This document shows, in pieces, positions 26,221-33,543 of a DNA stretch of 64,000 nucleotides. How positions within the stretch are numbered: position 1 is the stretch's first letter; each line of letters begins with the position of its first letter. A model generated the notes under the pieces. That model worked only from the letters and a program-made list of their open reading frames with translations, had not been told where the DNA came from and searched no databases. Position numbers and translations under genes: made by a program. Origin of the DNA: Bacilli bacterium (GTDB lineage: Bacteria; Bacillota; Bacilli; RF39; UBA660); the NCBI GenBank assembly GCA_017525855.1, contig JAFXSE010000118.1, positions 186,001 through 250,000 of the forward strand, in the 5' to 3' direction.

Positions 26221-26244
26221 ACCTCCTATATGTATTATTCTAAA
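26221..26244 (-). promoter_or_regulatory. 24-bp block identical to the comEA leader
   Basis: On the minus strand TTTAGAATAATAC then ATATAGGAGGT, ending in the SD of the exporter gene. A T-rich tract (GTTTTTTTAGT) lies upstream in both copies. No sigma-A -35 at the right distance. Candidate for a shared alternative-sigma promoter. Confidence 0.55.
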
Positions 26245-26286
26245 CTACTACTAAAAAAACTAATTTTTTGCAAAAAATTTTAATAC

Positions 26287-26315
26287 TTGCAAAAACTAAA
26301 AAAATAGTGTATACT
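26287..26315 (+). promoter_or_regulatory. Sigma-A promoter of the tRNA-Arg gene
   Basis: TTGCAA, 17-base spacer, TATACT, 15 bases before the tRNA. Confidence 0.8.
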
Positions 26316-26330
26316 TAAAAAGTATTAGTT

Positions 26331-26407
26331 GTTCACGTAGCTCAGCTGGATAGAGCAATCGCCTTCTAAGCGATCGGTCACGTGTTCGAATCACGTCGTG
26401 AACACCA
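26331..26407 (+). tRNA. tRNA-Arg(TCT)
   Basis: Seven-base acceptor stem GTTCACG / CGTGAAC, D arm GCTC/GAGC, anticodon stem ATCGC/GCGAT around loop CTTCTAA (anticodon TCT, reading AGA), T arm with TTCGAAT, discriminator A and an encoded CCA. Own promoter and a terminator follow. tRNA genes are frequent integration sites; here the exporter/peptide locus lies on the opposite strand directly next to it. Confidence 0.97.
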
Positions 26408-26417
26408 TTATAAAATT

Positions 26418-26446
26418 AAGAAACTTGAAAAAGTTTCTTTTTTTTG
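26418..26446 (+). terminator. Terminator of the tRNA-Arg unit
   Basis: AAGAAACTT-GAAA-AAGTTTCTT followed by seven T's. Confidence 0.9.
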
Positions 26447-26469
26447 TTATCTTGATATAGGAGGATAAA

Positions 26470-26643
26470 ATGCAAAAAAGAAATTTAGATATTAATTATG
26501 GTAATACAAATGAAGAGGAATTAGATGAAGGTTATACTTTCATAATACCAAACGACAAATATAAAAATATTAACATTAATTATAAAAAAGAAAAAGATAC
26601 GAAAAAGGAAACAAAAAAAAGAGATGAAATTAAGAAAAATTAA
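26470..26643 (+). CDS. Small charged hypothetical protein, 57 aa
   Basis: Open frame with a strong SD (AGGAGG, six bases before ATG): MQKRNLDINYGNTNEEELDE, GYTFIIPNDKYKN, then a Lys/Glu-rich tail. No known family, no membrane segment. Its 3' end overlaps the convergent YgjP-type gene by four bases. The SD and spacing argue for a real gene. Confidence 0.55.
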   Translation: MQKRNLDINYGNTNEEELDEGYTFIIPNDKYKNININYKKEKDTKKETKKRDEIKKN

Positions 26644-27278
26644 AATTCTTTCATCTCTTTTCTTATTCTCTTATAATTAGGGCAATTTTCTTCAACCAGA
26701 CTCCAAAAACCACTTGAATGGTTTGGATGAATCAAATGTGATAATTCATGAACTATAACATAATCTAAATATTTAGTATCTCTCTTAATTAATTCCAAAT
26801 TTAAAGTTACAGTTTTTAGCTTAGTATTACATACACCCCACCTTGTTGTCATTTTGCGTATTTTTAAATCAGGATAAGGAATTTTCTTTGAAAATCTATG
26901 ATAAATTAAATCTAAATGTTCTTGAAAAAGAGTTTTTGCTTTTTTCTTATACCACTTATCAATATCAATATTTTTATTTAAAAAAACCTTATTTTCACCA
27001 AAAGATATATCACAATACTCAGTATAAATAATATCATAGTTTTTACCTAGATAATTAAAATTTTCATTATTACTATTTTTTATTTCTTGTTTTCTTATCA
27101 TTTTAACAATAGAATCATAATTATCATTAAGTAATTTAACAATATCCTTATCTCGAGTAAAATAATTAGTTGTAACATAAATAGTCAAATCATCTTTTAC
27201 TCTTATATATGTATTTTTAGTAGATTTCTTTTTATCTATCAAAACAGGATATTTTATATTATCAATTAATACTTCCAT
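26640..27278 (-). CDS. YgjP-like metallopeptidase (DUF45)
   Basis: 212 residues. C-terminal half shows the DUF45 pattern: KKAKTLFQEHLDLI, KIRKMTTRWGVCNTKLKTVT, then the zinc motif VIVHELSHLIHPNHSSGFW (HExxH plus a third His). Cytoplasmic, no signal. Related to SprT-type proteases; its substrates in Firmicutes are unknown. Monocistronic by layout. Confidence 0.85.
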   Translation of the reverse strand: MEVLIDNIKYPVLIDKKKSTKNTYIRVKDDLTIYVTTNYFTRDKDIVKLLNDNYDSIVKMIRKQEIKNSNNENFNYLGKNYDIIYTEYCDISFGENKVFLNKNIDIDKWYKKKAKTLFQEHLDLIYHRFSKKIPYPDLKIRKMTTRWGVCNTKLKTVTLNLELIKRDTKYLDYVIVHELSHLIHPNHSSGFWSLVEENCPNYKRIRKEMKEF

Positions 27279-27340
27279 TTAATCACTTCCATACCTATCA
27301 CCAATTCTAACATAATTTACTTACTCTGAAAACCACAAAG

Positions 27341-27367
27341 TAAAAAAGAAGAAATTAATTTCTTCTT
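27341..27367 (-). terminator. Terminator of the adhesin gene
   Basis: Perfect 22-base palindrome with arm AAGAAGAAATT, followed by six T's on the minus strand, overlapping the stop codon. Confidence 0.85.
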
Positions 27368-29798
27368 AAGATTTTCTTGTTATAGCCCTAATAGTAATAA
27401 ATGAACCACTTAACATTAAGAATATAGAAATTAAATAAACCCATACTGATGTTTTCTTACCTGTATTTGGTACTTTTATTTTAGGAGAATTATACATAAC
27501 AGCAGTTTGAATATCACCTGTTTCTTTTACTTCAAACTCTACTGTTTCTGTACTTAAAATATAACCCTCTGGAGCTATAGTTTCAGTTAATTTGTACTTA
27601 CCTGCTGGTAATTTACTAATTTCATGTGGCTTAGTTGTAGAAACCCATGTATCAATAACTTTATCACTACTATCCTTCAATACTAATTTAGCCCCTGCTA
27701 ACTCCTTACCATTAGTAAAATCTTTCTTAGAAATATTAACAGTAATAGGTTTATTAACAAGTTTTACAGTATCTAATGTACCTTGATCAGATATAACAAA
27801 CTCATAAGGACTACTAATATTAACATAACCTTTTGGTACTTTTAATTCCGTTAAAACATATGTCCCATTTTCTAATTCCTTAGTTATATGAATTTTCTCA
27901 TCACTAGTCCATTCATCTATTTTTGTTCCATCTTTCTTTGTTAAAACAAATTTAAATCCTTTAACCTTATTAGTATCAACTAATAATTTTTTAGAATCAA
28001 CAGTTAACGATACATAATTGTCTACCATTGAAACACTTTGAACTTTTCCAGTATTCTTTACTTCAAAAGTTAATTTATTACCATTACTAATATATCCTTG
28101 TGCAGAAGAAACTTCAACAAGTACATAATTTCCTGGTTTTAATGCCTTGAAGACCTTTTTACTAGTTGTTGTAATCCAAGTTTCTATTTCTTTTCCTTCT
28201 TCATCCATAAGTTTTAACTTAGCTCCTGGAATTAAAGAATTAGTATTTGAATCTACTTTAGCTATTTCTACAACTATTGCTTTATTAGAAATAACAACTT
28301 CTCTACTAGTATTATTTTCATCAAAAACAATTTTATGAGATGTATCATCTAAAACATATCCAACTGGAGCTTTTACTTCTTTAACATAATAAGTACCAAA
28401 TGATAAAGGCTTATTAATTAAATAAGTATTATCACTATCACTATTACCAGTTATAAAAGATATAACAGGGTTTTTCAAATCACCTTCTTTATAAACATTA
28501 ATAGTAGCTCCTGATACAAATTTAGTTGGATCGTCTTTATCAACTTTCTTAATTGATAATTCAATTTTTTTATCAACCATTGTTACTGTTTTATTAGAAG
28601 AAGCAACTACCTCTACATTTTTATCACTATCAATTAAATAACCACTAGGTGCTTCAAGCTCTGTAACTGTATATACTGTAGGTATAAGATTAGATAAAAC
28701 TATAGGAGTATTCGTTGTTATAACTTCCTTAGAATATCCATAGTTATTCTTAATAAGTAATTTTGCACCTTGTAAATTGTTATTACCCATATCATGTTTA
28801 ATAACAGTTAACTCTCCTGTTGGTGCAGTTAAAACAATTTCCTTAGAAATACTTTTATTAGTAGCTTCAACTGCTGCAACTGCCGCATCTTGTACATTAT
28901 CATCCTTTTGTTCAGGAGTATATAAATATGTATCTCTTTGAATATAATCAGCTAGCACTGTAATAGTAATCTTCCTGTTTGATTTCTTTTCAAGTTCATC
29001 AAGAGGAACTCTTAATACAAAACTACTAGAAGAATCTAATTTATTATTCTTAGTAACATCACCATTTACTACTTTTCTAAATACTGTACCACTTTGATTT
29101 AGTATTTCGTAATTTGAAACATCAATTGATACCTGATAATCTTCAAATGGATTATCTGAATTAACACTTATATTAGAACTAACTAAATAATCCTTACCAC
29201 TTATTCGACTATAACTTAAACTATTATTAGATGCACCAATGACAGGACTTGGTTTAACACCCTTTTCTTTAGCAGATAAAGCTCCATCAATTAAAGGCTT
29301 AATATAATTAGTATAATATGATGAAGAAATAATAGTTGACTTTTCTGAAGCAGTCAAAACTCCATTTTGTCCATCACTAACACCATTAGATCTATCTTGA
29401 TAAAACCATAAAGCTATCTGCGTTAAATAATACTTATCAGCATCACTTGCTCCTGTACCCTTCATAAAATCTGAAGAAGGAAAACCATTTAAAGCAATAT
29501 ATTGATATCCATTATTAAGAGGACTAGCAGACTTTTTAAATTTAACATTATTAGGCCATTCTTTTGCTTTATCCAAACAATAAATATTATATTCATTACC
29601 ATTATCATCTTTTAAAAACTTTCTAGAATCATCTATTCCTAAAAAAGTAACATAATCTAAAGACACCCCAGAAGTCATAATAGAAGGTAAAGAATTATCA
29701 ACTGCTAAAGATTTAGGAATATACTTCATAAAAAATACTCCTGTAATCAAAATAAAAAACACTATTGAAAAAGAAATTATCTTTCCAGTCTTACTCAT
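27366..29798 (-). CDS. Cell-wall anchored surface adhesin with thioester (TQXA) and Cna-B domains
   Basis: About 810 residues from the ATG at 29798, which follows AGGTGAT. A signal peptide (ISFSIVFFILITGVFFMKYI) is followed by a thioester domain: Cys74 in IYCLDK and Gln127 in LTQIALWFY could form the internal Cys-Gln bond that couples to host or surface amines. A jelly-roll-like region comes next, then five prealbumin-like Cna-B/SpaA repeats starting with variants of GAKLLIKN, ATINVYKEG, GAKLKLMDEEG, GFKFVLTKKDG and GAKLVLKDSS. The C-terminus has the sortase signal VPNTG at about 776, a membrane helix and a basic tail. VPNTG rather than LPXTG hints at a dedicated sortase, none of which is in the window. 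Confidence 0.9.
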   Translation of the reverse strand: MSKTGKIISFSIVFFILITGVFFMKYIPKSLAVDNSLPSIMTSGVSLDYVTFLGIDDSRKFLKDDNGNEYNIYCLDKAKEWPNNVKFKKSASPLNNGYQYIALNGFPSSDFMKGTGASDADKYYLTQIALWFYQDRSNGVSDGQNGVLTASEKSTIISSSYYTNYIKPLIDGALSAKEKGVKPSPVIGASNNSLSYSRISGKDYLVSSNISVNSDNPFEDYQVSIDVSNYEILNQSGTVFRKVVNGDVTKNNKLDSSSSFVLRVPLDELEKKSNRKITITVLADYIQRDTYLYTPEQKDDNVQDAAVAAVEATNKSISKEIVLTAPTGELTVIKHDMGNNNLQGAKLLIKNNYGYSKEVITTNTPIVLSNLIPTVYTVTELEAPSGYLIDSDKNVEVVASSNKTVTMVDKKIELSIKKVDKDDPTKFVSGATINVYKEGDLKNPVISFITGNSDSDNTYLINKPLSFGTYYVKEVKAPVGYVLDDTSHKIVFDENNTSREVVISNKAIVVEIAKVDSNTNSLIPGAKLKLMDEEGKEIETWITTTSKKVFKALKPGNYVLVEVSSAQGYISNGNKLTFEVKNTGKVQSVSMVDNYVSLTVDSKKLLVDTNKVKGFKFVLTKKDGTKIDEWTSDEKIHITKELENGTYVLTELKVPKGYVNISSPYEFVISDQGTLDTVKLVNKPITVNISKKDFTNGKELAGAKLVLKDSSDKVIDTWVSTTKPHEISKLPAGKYKLTETIAPEGYILSTETVEFEVKETGDIQTAVMYNSPKIKVPNTGKKTSVWVYLISIFLMLSGSFITIRAITRKS

Positions 29799-29854
29799 CA
29801 CTATCACCTATCCTAATATAAATTATAACATAATCACAACAATAAAAAAAGAAT

Positions 29855-30859
29855 TTATAAATATATTATATAAAAACTCTTTTCATCATTCATAAATTGT
29901 AATAATAACGAAAAAGAATCAGAAGAACATATAAACTTATTCACTTCTTTTCTACTATTAAAGATTTCCCTTTCCTCTTGCGTTACATAATTTTGTAATA
30001 TTACACTATTCCCATCATCTTTATAAACTAAATCAACACCACTATAAATACTATTATTATCTGATGTTAAAATACTATTTCCAGTTGTAATATCATATAT
30101 ACTACTCTTTATTATTTCATTTTCCTTCTTCTGTTCTAAAAGATACTTATCAGTTAATAACCTATAATCATTTTCTGTATCAAAATCAATATCTACTTTA
30201 TTAACTTCACCTTCATTATCTAAATAAACTAAATCTATTTTTTCATCACTTTTTCTTTTCAGTAAAACTGTTTTCCCGTCATTAGATATCAAATATAAAT
30301 CATATGTTATCCCATCTATATTTCTTATATATTCTTCCTCTTTATCATCATCAATACTCTTCTTTATTATACCAGTATCTGTTTTAACTAATTTATACTT
30401 TAAATTAGGAAATAATAGTTCATTATCACTAACCTCAATAAAATCACTTACTTTTTTAAAATTACTATCATACACTATATTATTTATAATATGATAATTA
30501 CCAAAATCAACGATTCCACCACTAATTTGTTCACTATCTTCATATAAAACTTTAACTTTATTTTTTTCAACATTATATTTTAATAATGTAGCAATATTTT
30601 CACCCTCTAAATAAAGAAAAACATTTTTATCATCATAAAATACATCACTTAATTCTTTTTTGTCAAATGAAGAACTATCACTAGTTAAAGTATATTTATT
30701 ATTTTTTCTAATAATTTTATACTTATCTTTTGAAACAACCCCATTATCTTCTCCATTTCTAACTTTTTCTTTCTTATAATTTTTATATACAGTTACAATA
30801 GATCCACACACTATTCCTAAAAGAAATAATAGTATTAAAATTTTTATTTTTTTATTCAT
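29855..30859 (-). CDS. Membrane-anchored hypothetical protein, 334 aa
   Basis: Not recognised. N-terminal signal anchor (ILILLFLLGIVCGSIVTVY), the rest extracytoplasmic and rich in short beta-like repeats (DDKNVFLYLEGENIATLLKY, DLYLISNDGKTVLLKRKSD, IIKSSIYDITTGNSI), the pattern of a beta-propeller or a sensor domain. It is 56 bases after the end of the adhesin unit's upstream gap and runs on the same strand, possibly upstream in the same transcript. Confidence 0.6.
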   Translation of the reverse strand: MNKKIKILILLFLLGIVCGSIVTVYKNYKKEKVRNGEDNGVVSKDKYKIIRKNNKYTLTSDSSSFDKKELSDVFYDDKNVFLYLEGENIATLLKYNVEKNKVKVLYEDSEQISGGIVDFGNYHIINNIVYDSNFKKVSDFIEVSDNELLFPNLKYKLVKTDTGIIKKSIDDDKEEEYIRNIDGITYDLYLISNDGKTVLLKRKSDEKIDLVYLDNEGEVNKVDIDFDTENDYRLLTDKYLLEQKKENEIIKSSIYDITTGNSILTSDNNSIYSGVDLVYKDDGNSVILQNYVTQEEREIFNSRKEVNKFICSSDSFSLLLQFMNDEKSFYIIYL

Positions 30860-30952
30860 ACAACATTACCTCTACAACAATTATAATCTAAATAATAACA
30901 TTTTTGTATATTTTTTTTAATAACGTAAAAAATAAAACTAGGAGATGATCAA

Positions 30953-31165
30953 ATGAATATTAGTATTAAAGAACACATTATAAATAATTTTAAAAATGAT
31001 AATGAAGATGATATCATGATTGCAATTAATGAATCAGTAGAAAACAATGATGAAATAACACTACCAGGATTAGGCGTTTTTATGAATTTATTATGGGAAC
31101 AAAGTAACAAAGAAGAAAAAGAAAAAATAGTAAAAAAAATAAAAGAGGCACTAGCAAAAAACTAG
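30953..31165 (+). CDS. sspI: Small acid-soluble spore protein I
   Basis: 70 residues matching SspI: ISIKEHIINNFKN, an acidic middle, then EITLPGLGVFMNLLWEQSNK and KIVKKIKEALAKN (family core LPGLGVLFEVIWK). A minor SASP made in the forespore under sigma-G/F control in Bacillus. SD AGGAGATG. Terminator directly after. No clear -10/-35 could be assigned by eye. Confidence 0.9.
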   Translation: MNISIKEHIINNFKNDNEDDIMIAINESVENNDEITLPGLGVFMNLLWEQSNKEEKEKIVKKIKEALAKN

Positions 31166-31175
31166 TGTCTCTTTA
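31144..31175 (+). terminator. Terminator of sspI
   Basis: AGAGGCACTAG / CTAGTGTCTCT with one G-T pair, overlapping the stop codon, then a short T tract. Confidence 0.85.
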
Positions 31176-31189
31176 AATATAAAAGATTA

Positions 31190-31747
31190 TTAAGCTCTTG
31201 ATACATATTTAGCATCTTTTGTTGATACTAATATTTCTTCATCTTGATTAATAAATAAAGGTACCTTTACAACTAAACCAGTCTCTAACTCTGCATCTTT
31301 CATAGCACTACTTGTAGTATTACCTTTAACCGCAGATTCAGTTTTAACTATTTTCATAGTAACTTTATCTGGAAGTGTAATACCTAATACTTCATCACCA
31401 TAAAACATCATAATAACTTCTAAGTTTTCTTTTAAAAATTTTGATTCATATTCTACTAAAGATTTATCAAGTTCAATTTGTTCATATGTAGTCATATTCA
31501 TAAAATAATATGTTCCATTCATTTCATATAAGAACTGCATATTCTTCTTTTCAATTCTAGCAAGAGCTACTTTCTCACCAGCATTAAAAGTCTTTTCAAT
31601 AATTGAACCAGTTCTTAAATTCTTAAGCTTAGTTTTAACTATAGCCGCACCCTTCCCTGGCTTAACATGTTGAAATTCAAGGATTGTATATATTGAACCA
31701 TCTACTTCAATAGTTACTCCTACTTTAAAATCATTTGAATTTGTCAT
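31190..31747 (-). CDS. efp: Elongation factor P
   Basis: 185 residues, three beta-barrel domains. Domain I contains FQHVKPGKGAAIVKTKLKNL, with Lys in the PGKG tip where beta-lysine or 5-aminopentanol is added in some species; domains II-III contain MMFYGDEVLGI and TGLVVKVPLFINQDEEILVS. Relieves ribosome stalling at polyproline. SD TAGGAGG. Confidence 0.96.
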   Translation of the reverse strand: MTNSNDFKVGVTIEVDGSIYTILEFQHVKPGKGAAIVKTKLKNLRTGSIIEKTFNAGEKVALARIEKKNMQFLYEMNGTYYFMNMTTYEQIELDKSLVEYESKFLKENLEVIMMFYGDEVLGITLPDKVTMKIVKTESAVKGNTTSSAMKDAELETGLVVKVPLFINQDEEILVSTKDAKYVSRA

Positions 31748-31784
31748 TTTAACCTCCTAAAACAAAAATAAGATTACTCTTATT

Positions 31785-31949
31785 TTACTTCTTTTCTTTA
31801 TGTGTTGTATGTTTTCTACATTTAGGACAATATCTATTTAATTCTAGTTTGTCACTATTTTTTACATTTCTTTCTTCACGATAATTTTCTTCACCACAAA
31901 CACTACATTTTAGTGTTTTATTTTGTCTATTTCCAACCTTTTTTGCCAT
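31785..31949 (-). CDS. rpmG: 50S ribosomal protein L33
   Basis: 54 residues from the ATG at 31949 (AGGAGG upstream): KTLKCSVCGEENYREERN, then LNRYCPKCRKHTTHKE. Both CxxC pairs are intact, the zinc-binding form. Upstream in-frame codons lie 5' of the SD. Confidence 0.93.
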   Translation of the reverse strand: MAKKVGNRQNKTLKCSVCGEENYREERNVKNSDKLELNRYCPKCRKHTTHKEKK

Positions 31950-31983
31950 GAGAAACACCTCCTTACGTGAAACGTCTGTATAT

Positions 31984-32012
31984 ATTGTAACAGAATAGTT
32001 TATATATTGCAA
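31984..32012 (-). promoter_or_regulatory. Sigma-A promoter of rpmG (and efp)
   Basis: TTGCAA, 17-base spacer, TACAAT on the minus strand. Confidence 0.75.
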
Positions 32013-32097
32013 TTATTTTTTTCAGAAGTTTTAAAGTTCTTAAAGACAAATCATACAAAATAAAACTGTATTAATGAAACAACAATAACTTTAATAG

Positions 32098-32688
32098 TTA
32101 TTTTTGATATATTAATTCATTTCTATAAAGTAATACTTTATCATCTTTTTTTACATATTTAACTAAATAACCATACTCTCTAGTCTCATTCTTATATCCC
32201 CTAATAACTTTATTCTTTCTATTTAAAGTATAATCAATACATTTGTAATCAATTTCAGCTTCAAATGAAAAACTAGTAACATTCTTAATATCAACTTTAA
32301 CTAATTCTATATCACTAACTATATTTTTATAGCGTTCTTCTTTAAAGTATTTACTACTAGCAATATACTCTTTATACAACTTATCTGATAAAAGCTTTTC
32401 CAATTCTTTACTATCTTGTTTTTCAATTAATTCCAATGTTTTTTTATAATTTAAAAATATATATTCTGAAAAACTATTACTCTTACATTTTGGAAAAAAC
32501 TTTTTCAAATTTTTATTTTGTTCTTTATTATTTTCATTTTTATTATAATCTAAAAATTTAATTTTAAAGAACAAAAAAGAAATCATAACTGCTAATAAAA
32601 CAACATAATAAACTATATTTAAAATGCCAATAAATAGCAAATATGTAAAAATAGTTAATATAATTAATATTAATATAAGCGTTATCAT
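32098..32688 (-). CDS. Tim44-like membrane protein, paralog of its neighbour
   Basis: 196 residues: a strongly hydrophobic N-terminus (LILIILTIFTYLLFIGILNI, then IVYYVVLLAVMISFLFFKI), then a soluble domain with ELEKLLSDKLYKEYIASSKY, VDIKNVTSFSFEAEIDYKCI and VIRGYKNETREYGYLVKY. The domain order resembles the Tim44-like/DUF fold seen beside zinc-ribbon membrane proteins. Start overlaps the stop of the 32685 gene by four bases. Role unknown. Confidence 0.6.
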   Translation of the reverse strand: MITLILILIILTIFTYLLFIGILNIVYYVVLLAVMISFLFFKIKFLDYNKNENNKEQNKNLKKFFPKCKSNSFSEYIFLNYKKTLELIEKQDSKELEKLLSDKLYKEYIASSKYFKEERYKNIVSDIELVKVDIKNVTSFSFEAEIDYKCIDYTLNRKNKVIRGYKNETREYGYLVKYVKKDDKVLLYRNELIYQK

Positions 32689-33482
32689 ATCTCAACCACC
32701 AACTTCTTTTCACTAACAATTAAATGAGTTGTATCATTTAAAATAATTTCACCACAATTAGGGCATTTATTACTAGAACTATTTTTTAGTTCTTTGTGAC
32801 AATAAGGACATTCTTTTAAGTCTTTGATTTTCTTGTTCTTTACAAAAACCATTTCATATTTATAATTAACGCTTTTATACATATCCCCTTTTACTAAGAT
32901 ATTCTCACTATCTATAATATAATCTATACAATTAACATTTAGACTAGTACATATTTCATAATGGTCAACAAACTCTTTGCAATCTTCTATTTTTATGTTT
33001 TCTATCATTAGATTATCAATAATTTGACTAAAATTATTCTCTTTCAAATTATCTAAATCGGTTTTATATTTGTTAAATAATTCAGATGTTAACAAACTCT
33101 TAAGTTTTTCATAATCAAAACTCATATATGCTTTTTCAATCTCATTATATACATAAAAAACTTCTTTTTGAAACTCTGTCTTATTAAACGCATCTATATT
33201 AATATCGCAATTATTCTCTTCTAAATCCATCTCCATCTCATGATTATTACTGTTCGTAGAATAATTATGAAATTCTTCTATTAATAAATATAATATTGTA
33301 GATAGAGATATAATAACAATTAAAAGAAAAATTATTAAAAATGATGGAATATCCATAAAGAAATCTGATTTAAATAATAATTTTGCACCAATAATATCAG
33401 AATAACCAATAACACCAATCGAATACACAGCAGTAAATATAAATAATACTATTGCTAACTTTATGTTAATCTTTGATTTCAT
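32685..33482 (-). CDS. Zinc-ribbon membrane protein with a Tim44-like domain
   Basis: 265 residues: two membrane segments (about 7-27 and 45-68), an extra acidic linker (EMEMDLEENNCDIN), a domain parallel to that of the next gene (AYMSFDYEKLKSLLTSELFN, DYIIDSENILVKGDMYKSVN) and a C-terminal zinc ribbon CPYCHKEL ... CPNCGE. The pair of genes overlaps by four bases and looks like a duplicated, co-evolving module. No function is supported. Confidence 0.6.
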   Translation of the reverse strand: MKSKINIKLAIVLFIFTAVYSIGVIGYSDIIGAKLLFKSDFFMDIPSFLIIFLLIVIISLSTILYLLIEEFHNYSTNSNNHEMEMDLEENNCDINIDAFNKTEFQKEVFYVYNEIEKAYMSFDYEKLKSLLTSELFNKYKTDLDNLKENNFSQIIDNLMIENIKIEDCKEFVDHYEICTSLNVNCIDYIIDSENILVKGDMYKSVNYKYEMVFVKNKKIKDLKECPYCHKELKNSSSNKCPNCGEIILNDTTHLIVSEKKLVVEI

Positions 33483-33543
33483 ACTAACAACCTACCTTAC
33501 TCTTAATAACATTATAGCATTTAAAATAACTAGAAACAATTAT

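Noticed and set aside
26331..26407. Phage or integrative element attachment at tRNA-Arg
   Set aside because: No duplicated 3' end of the tRNA was seen in the flanking sequence and no integrase is present.
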